From Candidatus Pacearchaeota archaeon (lineage in GTDB: Archaea > Nanoarchaeota > Nanoarchaeia > Pacearchaeales > GW2011-AR1): a stretch of 10,684 nucleotides of DNA. Below are positions 7,486 to 10,684 of the stretch, in pieces; within the stretch, counting starts at the first letter, position 1, and every line of letters starts with the position of its first letter. Both the position numbers and the translations under genes were made by a program. The stretch spans positions 1 through 10,684 of the forward strand of contig NZER01000310.1 in NCBI GenBank assembly GCA_002690445.1. Reading direction: 5' to 3'. The notes beneath the pieces were generated by a model. The model was not told the origin of the DNA. It saw nothing but the letters and a program-made list of their open reading frames with translations, and made no database searches.

Positions 7486-7514
7486 AATATAACACCTATT
7501 TCACCAGGTGTCAA
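7486..7514 (-). promoter_or_regulatory. Near-consensus sigma70-type promoter upstream of the nuclease/glycan operon
   Basis: On the minus strand the -35 box is TTGACA (7514-7509, six of six), followed by a 17-nt spacer and a TATATT -10 box (7491-7486, five of six) with an extended-10 TGT directly before it. Transcription would start near 7479, giving a leader of about 20 nt before the TTG codon. The -35 box contains the TGA stop of the upstream gene, so the promoter is built into its very end. It should drive the nuclease and, with no evident terminator downstream, the glycosyltransferase and sugar-nucleotide genes. Confidence 0.82.
7492..7511. repeat. Inverted repeat filling the spacer of the nuclease promoter (possible operator)
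   Basis: Perfect 6-bp arms ACACCT (7492-7497) and AGGTGT (7506-7511) flank 8 nt and lie between and partly over the -35 and -10 boxes. An overlapping 9-nt palindrome-like CACCAGGTG occupies 7502-7510. The position suits a repressor operator. It is less convincing as a terminator for the preceding gene because it is not followed by a clean U-run. Confidence 0.45.
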
Positions 7515-7846
7515 GTGTTTTTCTTCTTTTTATTTCTAGAAGTTCCGGTTGGACGTTTTCGCGGGGTGCTTCTCTTTTTTGGTTTTGGCTGACTGGAGGG
7601 CTCGACTTTGTCGGTACATTTGAAAACCCACGTCTTAGTTAAGGTTGGCGAGGCCTCTTCAAAGTTACTCAAATAACCAGGATCAATAATACATGCACCA
7701 TGATTAATCTTTTCTAATATTAATATTTTCATAACGTCCTTTTTGTTAAGACGCTCGCGTGGATGCGGCCTAGCATGAGTCCCGACGCTATCTAGGGTTA
7801 CCGTAACGTGGACTCTTTCGTTTTTAGTTTCTATCTTATATTTCAT
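7511..7846 (-). CDS. Hypothetical small protein with basic, proline-rich C-terminal tail
   Basis: This 111-residue protein belongs to no family I recognise. Residues 1-80 look folded, with a beta-rich start (HVTVTLDSVG) and a segment NHGACIIDPGYL at about 49-60. Residues 87-109 form a tail rich in Lys, Arg and Pro (KPKKRSTPRKRP and a final KKKK), typical of disordered nucleic-acid-binding or charge-balancing tails. The tail suggests DNA or RNA contact, but this is inference. The ATG at 7846 overlaps the TGA of the metallopeptidase gene by 4 nt. The nearest purine-rich site (AGAGGAA) is about 13 nt away, so coupling rather than independent initiation is likely. It is the last gene before the 7486-7514 promoter, whose -35 box uses its stop codon. 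Confidence 0.75.
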   Translation of the reverse strand: MKYKIETKNERVHVTVTLDSVGTHARPHPRERLNKKDVMKILILEKINHGACIIDPGYLSNFEEASPTLTKTWVFKCTDKVEPSSQPKPKKRSTPRKRPTGTSRNKKKKNT

Positions 7847-8547
7847 AATTCATAAAGTTCCTCTATTTTTTTATAAAGTTCGGGGCAGCATTCTTCTAAG
7901 TCAGATCTATCATCTAAAAAGAAATGTTCAAACCCATTGGCAAAATATTCTTTCAAAGATGTTGTTGCATAAGCTGACGGGAATAACCCGTATGACGAAA
8001 TAATAAAATTTAATCTATCATACCCAACTTCTTTGTATAAATAGTCATCCATTCCCTGAGAATACTCTGGACTTAGAAAGGCTTTTTTGTTTGGTTTCAA
8101 GCCTTCAGATTTTATAATCTCATATAGTTTTAAGCGTTTTGATAAAAATTCTTTCTCCATTTTACCATCGCCATAAATTAAACCTCCATAAGGAATTTCA
8201 AGAGAATGAGCTATTTCGTGGATGATATCATCTATCATATCTTGAATATTATCTTGTTCCGAACTAACATAGATGGCCCCATCTTTATAAAGCGCGTTCA
8301 CATCGCGAACGTCAAATTCTTCGAACATCCCTATAAAAATAGCATCTACTTCCGAAAACAGATGAAGAGGAAATGTTGATTTTAGGCGGTGTAAAACAGC
8401 ACCTAGATCGATATCATTAGTTATTTTATCTTTCAAATATACTTGAATCTCTTCATTTAAAGAAAACTCTTTTTTCTGAGCAGTCGACATCTGATGAGAT
8501 TCCTTAATATATTTCATAGCTAAGTTGGCAGGGTTAATTAATGTCAT
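7843..8547 (-). CDS. Putative zinc metallopeptidase with HEIAH motif
   Basis: This protein has 234 residues from the chosen ATG. HEIAHSLE at residues 110-117 is a zinc-binding HExxH motif (H110, catalytic E111, H114). E200, in LKEYFANGFEHFF about 86 residues later, is a candidate third zinc ligand, in the E-YFA-F style of gluzincins such as the anthrax lethal-factor-like (ATLF) peptidases. A preceding segment, DGAIYVSSEQDN, looks conserved in environmental phage proteins as I remember them. There is no signal peptide, so it should act in the cell or be virion-packaged. The substrate is unknown; an M78 (ImmA/IrrE-like) protease is an alternative. The frame extends to an ATG at 8595, which would overlap the previous gene by 62 nt. 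The ATG at 8547, with GGGGAAG about 9 nt upstream and a 14-nt overlap, is more likely. It overlaps the next gene by 4 nt. Confidence 0.78.
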   Translation of the reverse strand: MTLINPANLAMKYIKESHQMSTAQKKEFSLNEEIQVYLKDKITNDIDLGAVLHRLKSTFPLHLFSEVDAIFIGMFEEFDVRDVNALYKDGAIYVSSEQDNIQDMIDDIIHEIAHSLEIPYGGLIYGDGKMEKEFLSKRLKLYEIIKSEGLKPNKKAFLSPEYSQGMDDYLYKEVGYDRLNFIISSYGLFPSAYATTSLKEYFANGFEHFFLDDRSDLEECCPELYKKIEELYEL

Positions 8548-8818
8548 TATCTGTATCTTCCCCGAGTGATACTTCTTCAGCAATACCCTGGTCACTTAAT
8601 CCTTGCTCATATCCGCGGATGAAGTTTTCTTCGGCTAAAGCTAAAACAATTTCTGGGAAATCCTCTGTTAGAACGTGGATAATCATTTCTACCGTCACAT
8701 CGAGAGAGTCTGTGTCGGTTGTAGAGTCTATTTTATTTCCTACATAATCCACAATATATTCTTTTAGGGGAGTGGTTGGTTCGACGCGTGCGTCCAGTAA
8801 TTCTCTTTCATTAAACAT
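8534..8818 (-). CDS. Hypothetical small acidic protein
   Basis: This 94-residue, strongly acidic protein is probably mostly helical: VEMIIHVLTEDFPEIVLALAEEN at about 43-65 and FIRGYEQGLSD at about 66-76. The end is rich in Asp and Glu (about 79-93). I do not recognise a family, though ENFIRGYEQGL-like segments occur in uncharacterised marine phage proteins as I recall. It is the first gene after the 8837-8865 promoter and has a clear AAGGA about 7 nt before its ATG, so it should be well expressed. It overlaps the metallopeptidase gene by 14 nt. An acidic protein encoded next to a peptidase could be a partner or inhibitor, but nothing in the sequence shows that. Confidence 0.78.
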   Translation of the reverse strand: MFNERELLDARVEPTTPLKEYIVDYVGNKIDSTTDTDSLDVTVEMIIHVLTEDFPEIVLALAEENFIRGYEQGLSDQGIAEEVSLGEDTDNDIN

Positions 8819-8836
8819 AGTTTTATCCTTTTACTA

Positions 8837-8865
8837 AATATAACACATTCTTTCCTTATTGTCAA
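8837..8865 (-). promoter_or_regulatory. Near-consensus sigma70-type promoter between phoH and the small acidic gene
   Basis: On the minus strand TTGACA (8865-8860, six of six) is followed by a 17-nt spacer and TATATT (8842-8837, five of six), again with TGT directly before the -10. A start near 8830 leaves a leader of about 12 nt, with AAGGA just before the ATG at 8818. The architecture matches the promoter at 7486-7514, including the shared GTGTTATATT block. It should drive the acidic protein, peptidase and basic-tail genes. Confidence 0.82.
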
Positions 8866-8870
8866 GGAAA
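8851..8870. repeat. Inverted repeat overlapping the -35 box (operator or weak terminator)
   Basis: Perfect 7-bp arms TTTCCTT (8851-8857) and AAGGAAA (8864-8870) flank 6 nt. The repeat begins immediately after the phoH stop codon and covers the -35 box. A transcript from phoH could fold here, but the stem is AT-rich and no U-run follows. An operator role, or chance, is at least as likely as termination. Confidence 0.4.
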
Positions 8871-10202
8871 TTATAATATTTTTGCAGCTAATGTTGCAAT
8901 TTTAGATCTCTCCCCCTTTCGTAAGGTAACGTGGCCCGTTAAAATAGATTTTTTAAATCGTTCGGCTGCATGAACCAAACCATTAGAAGTTTCATCAATG
9001 TATACATTATCAATTTGTTCTACATCACCCGTTAGAACAATTTTTGTACCCTCACCTGCACGAGTTATAATTGTTTTAATCTCATGCAAAGTTAAGTTTT
9101 GGGCCTCATCAATAATAATAAAAGCATTGGAAATAGAACGACCTCGGATATAAGTTAGAGCTTCGAGTTCAATGATTCCCTGCTCCATATAATCTTCTAG
9201 GGTAACTCTATCATTCCCCATTAAATATTGTAAATTATCCTGAATAGGCATTAACCATGGTCTCATTTTTTCTTCCATAGACCCGGGAAGAAATCCGATA
9301 TCTTTACCCATCGGCTGGACAGGTCTGGATACTACTAATTTTTTATATACCGGCGGCGACCCTTTGGCGAAAGGATCTTTTAGGACTTGAGCTATTCCAG
9401 CAGCAATGGCAAGCAGTGTTTTCCCAGATCCCGCTTTCCCTACCAAGCTCACCAATGAAATATCAGGATCTAATAAAAGATCCAAAGCAAAAGCTTGTTC
9501 TTTATTACGCGCCTTGACCCCCCAGATTCCTTTGGATCCAAGTTCTTGAATTTTTTTCAAGGGTTTATCGAGGGAATAAAAGCGAGCTAATGCTGTCTTT
9601 TTTTCGTTGGAAGAGGAAACCAGCATTAAAAATTGATTATTAAACATGCGATGGGTAGAATCCATAAATACATCTTTTTCCGCATAAAATTGATCGATTA
9701 ATTGCTCGTCTACGAGGATCTTTTGAAATCCAGTATATAAAGATTCATGATTAACCACGGCTTGGTTGAGAGTATAACCTTCCGCTGCGAGGCCGAGAGA
9801 ATCGCAAATAACCCTCATATTAATATCGCGAGAGACAAGAATAGTTTTTCGTCTTCCATTTCTCCTATCTTCCCCCATAGCCGAAGAAATTATGATATGG
9901 TCGGGAATTCCAGAATCCAAATCTTCTGGCAACATTGACGCGTCATTAGCGATTACTTTTAATAAACCCTTCCCTCTGGCGATCCGCACACCCTTTTCAA
10001 GGTTACCTTTTGCTCTGAGAGAATCCAAAAATCGTATAATGCGGCGGGCGTTAGATCCTACTCCGTCTTGACGCTTTTTGTGTTTATCGATCTCTTCTAA
10101 AACTTTGAGAGGAATAACAATATCATTGTTTTGATATTGATAAATACAATTTGCATCAGTTAAACAGACACTCGTATCAAATACATAAGTTTTCTTAGCC
10201 AT
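8871..10202 (-). CDS. phoH: PhoH-family ATPase with N-terminal PIN domain
   Basis: This 443-residue protein has the length and layout of PIN-PhoH (PhoH2/YlaK-type) proteins. The PIN nuclease-like domain covers about 1-135, with acidic candidates D9 (VFDTSV), E36/E37, D101 (GIPDHIIIS) and D126 (SRDINMR). The PhoH ATPase domain covers about 235-443, with Walker A GKAGSGKT at 255-262 and Walker B FIIIDEAQN (D365/E366). The segment TGDVEQID follows at 391-398 and a basic RKGERS at 428-433 may be an arginine-finger region. The related bacterial PhoH2 protein is known as an RNA helicase/RNase. phoH genes are frequent in phages, especially marine ones, where their role is unresolved. The ATG at 10202 has GGAA about 7 nt upstream. 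It lies 39 nt after the small cysteine-rich gene and ends just before the 8837-8865 promoter. All key motifs are intact, so it is probably active. Confidence 0.93.
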   Translation of the reverse strand: MAKKTYVFDTSVCLTDANCIYQYQNNDIVIPLKVLEEIDKHKKRQDGVGSNARRIIRFLDSLRAKGNLEKGVRIARGKGLLKVIANDASMLPEDLDSGIPDHIIISSAMGEDRRNGRRKTILVSRDINMRVICDSLGLAAEGYTLNQAVVNHESLYTGFQKILVDEQLIDQFYAEKDVFMDSTHRMFNNQFLMLVSSSNEKKTALARFYSLDKPLKKIQELGSKGIWGVKARNKEQAFALDLLLDPDISLVSLVGKAGSGKTLLAIAAGIAQVLKDPFAKGSPPVYKKLVVSRPVQPMGKDIGFLPGSMEEKMRPWLMPIQDNLQYLMGNDRVTLEDYMEQGIIELEALTYIRGRSISNAFIIIDEAQNLTLHEIKTIITRAGEGTKIVLTGDVEQIDNVYIDETSNGLVHAAERFKKSILTGHVTLRKGERSKIATLAAKIL

Positions 10203-10241
10203 TAATTTTCCACATATAAATAGTTCTGCGAAGAAGAAGCC

Positions 10242-10499
10242 TCAAATATCATTTAAAATTTCCTTTCTCTTGACCCATACTACTGTCTCTATTCCGGGTG
10301 ATGCCACGAGGCTTTCAATATTTTGAGCTTCTACTAAGACAGCCGCTAAAGAATTATCTCCGCACACCCAACTTTTGATTCTAACAGATGAGTCCTCCGT
10401 AAAAAGAGTAGTAGCGCTCTCACATTTATCGGGGTATAAAAAATCATTATGACCCTTGCACGAGATATAACATTGTGTTCCACATTTTACAAAATTCAT
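10242..10499 (-). CDS. Hypothetical small cysteine-rich protein
   Basis: This protein has 85 residues from the ATG at 10499. I recognise no family. Five cysteines are at 6, 10, 14, 26 and 46; the first three, in CGTQCYISC, form a C-x3-C-x3-C run near the N-terminus that could bind a metal, but there is no standard zinc-finger pair. The C-terminal half (about 50-78, LAAVLVEAQNIESLVASPGIETVVWVKRK) looks like an alpha/beta fold. The frame extends 5 codons to a TTG at 10514. I prefer the ATG because GGAG (10512-10509) lies 9 nt before it and the TTG would fall inside that site. It follows the stop of the upstream partial gene by 1 nt and precedes phoH by 42 nt, so it is probably co-transcribed with phoH. 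Confidence 0.72.
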   Translation of the reverse strand: MNFVKCGTQCYISCKGHNDFLYPDKCESATTLFTEDSSVRIKSWVCGDNSLAAVLVEAQNIESLVASPGIETVVWVKRKEILNDI

Positions 10500-10500
10500 C

Positions 10501-10683
10501 TTATTTTTCTCCAATTAAAAATACTCCCCCAGCACCAATTCGATACCATGATTCTATCATACCCCTGCAACTTTGCTGGACGCAAATTTTCACACCCGTG
10601 ATGGATGCTTGGGCTAAGTAGTCATCGGTTCCCTTCAGTTGATGGCCTGCAACTTTTGTAGGCGCGCGCCGCGGCGCCACTGG
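10501..10683 (-). CDS. 3' end of an unidentified gene, N-terminus outside the window
   Basis: On the minus strand a frame stays open from the window edge for 60 codons to a TAA at 10503-10501. The encoded C-terminus ends WYRIGAGGVFLIGEK, which looks protein-like. The stop lies 1 nt before the ATG of the next gene, whose GGAG site is inside this frame. That is the same tight packing seen elsewhere in the window. The first visible residues (PVAPRRAPTK) come from a very GC-rich stretch unlike the rest of the window and could be an interdomain linker or an assembly-end artefact. A short internal ATG frame (MIESWYRIGAGG..., 19 codons) is a weaker alternative. No family is recognisable. A 60-codon open frame alone is modest evidence; the spacing to the next gene is what makes me list it. 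Confidence 0.45.
   Translation of the reverse strand, partial: PVAPRRAPTKVAGHQLKGTDDYLAQASITGVKICVQQSCRGMIESWYRIGAGGVFLIGEK
10564..10665. repeat. Imperfect 20-bp direct repeat pair, 82 bp apart
   Basis: The copies are at 10564-10583 and 10646-10665, both beginning CCTGCAACTTT and agreeing at 16 of 20 positions by eye. The offset of 82 is not a multiple of three, so the copies fall in different reading frames of the partial gene. This means the repeat is not explained by a repeated peptide. Its function is unknown. Confidence 0.4.
10661..10678. other. 18-bp pure G/C tract at the window edge
   Basis: Eighteen consecutive G/C bases occur in an otherwise AT-rich window. The tract holds several self-complementary hexamers (GCGCGC, CCGCGG, GGCGCC), and its ends GGCGC and GCGCC can pair. 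It is read in frame as Ala/Pro/Arg codons of the partial gene. It may be a contig-end or ligation artefact, or a true structured site. Confidence 0.5.
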
Positions 10684-10684
10684 A

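Noticed and set aside
7492..7511. Rho-independent terminator for the basic-tail gene
   Set aside because: The 6-bp stem is followed by an A/T mix, not a U-run, and it sits inside a promoter.
8548..8595. Upstream ATG at 8595 as the start of the metallopeptidase
   Set aside because: It would overlap the acidic-protein gene by 62 nt. The ATG at 8547 has a GGGGAAG site and a shorter overlap.
10203..10241. A promoter for phoH in the 39-nt gap
   Set aside because: No TTGACA-like box at suitable spacing from an AT-rich -10 is visible; co-transcription with the upstream small gene is simpler.
10501..10684. A tRNA or other standard structural RNA near the edge
   Set aside because: I could not form a cloverleaf or find a T-arm consensus on either strand. 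A coding reading with tight spacing to the next gene fits better.

Overview
The window reads as part of the genome of an AT-rich tailed phage (or a prophage-like element), probably from an aquatic or environmental source. The sequence supports this in several ways. Every gene lies on the minus strand. They are packed with 1-39 nt gaps or 4-nt ATGA/GTGA stop-start overlaps. Small unknown proteins alternate with a PIN-PhoH protein, a Cas4/RecB-like nuclease and a HExxH peptidase, a mix I associate with phage genomes. No capsid, tail, terminase or integrase gene is visible, so the phage assignment is an inference. The host cannot be named from this window.

Layout in the direction of transcription (high to low coordinates). 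(1) 10683-10242: the 3' end of an unidentified gene, whose window-edge end is very GC-rich, then a small cysteine-rich protein. (2) 10202-8871: a PhoH-family ATPase with an N-terminal PIN domain. (3) A near-consensus sigma70-type promoter (8837-8865) starts a module of three genes: an acidic small protein, an HEIAH metallopeptidase, and a small protein with a basic tail. (4) A second near-consensus promoter (7486-7514), with its -35 box over the stop codon of the previous gene, starts a long run. This run opens with a Cas4/RecB-like PD-(D/E)XK nuclease carrying a four-cysteine Fe-S signature. It continues with two GT4 glycosyltransferases and a two-domain GT2-GT32 glycosyltransferase. It ends with three nucleotide-sugar enzymes: a WecB-type 2-epimerase, a FlaA1/CapE-type 4,6-dehydratase, and an RmlD/FnlB-type reductase cut by the window edge.

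The last three enzymes match, as families, the trio that converts UDP-GlcNAc to UDP-L-FucNAc in bacterial surface-polysaccharide loci (FnlABC, WbjBCD, CapEFG). The most striking reading is that this element carries a small glycan module: a pathway for an unusual deoxy-amino sugar plus up to four glycosyltransferase domains. It lies in one operon-like run behind a nuclease gene and a strong promoter. The acceptor could be host O-antigen or capsule, a virion protein, or DNA; the window does not decide. No Wzx/Wzy-type transporter or polymerase is present, so this is not a complete capsule locus. There is no intergenic stretch over 300 bases, and I saw no tRNA, rRNA, CRISPR array or insertion sequence.
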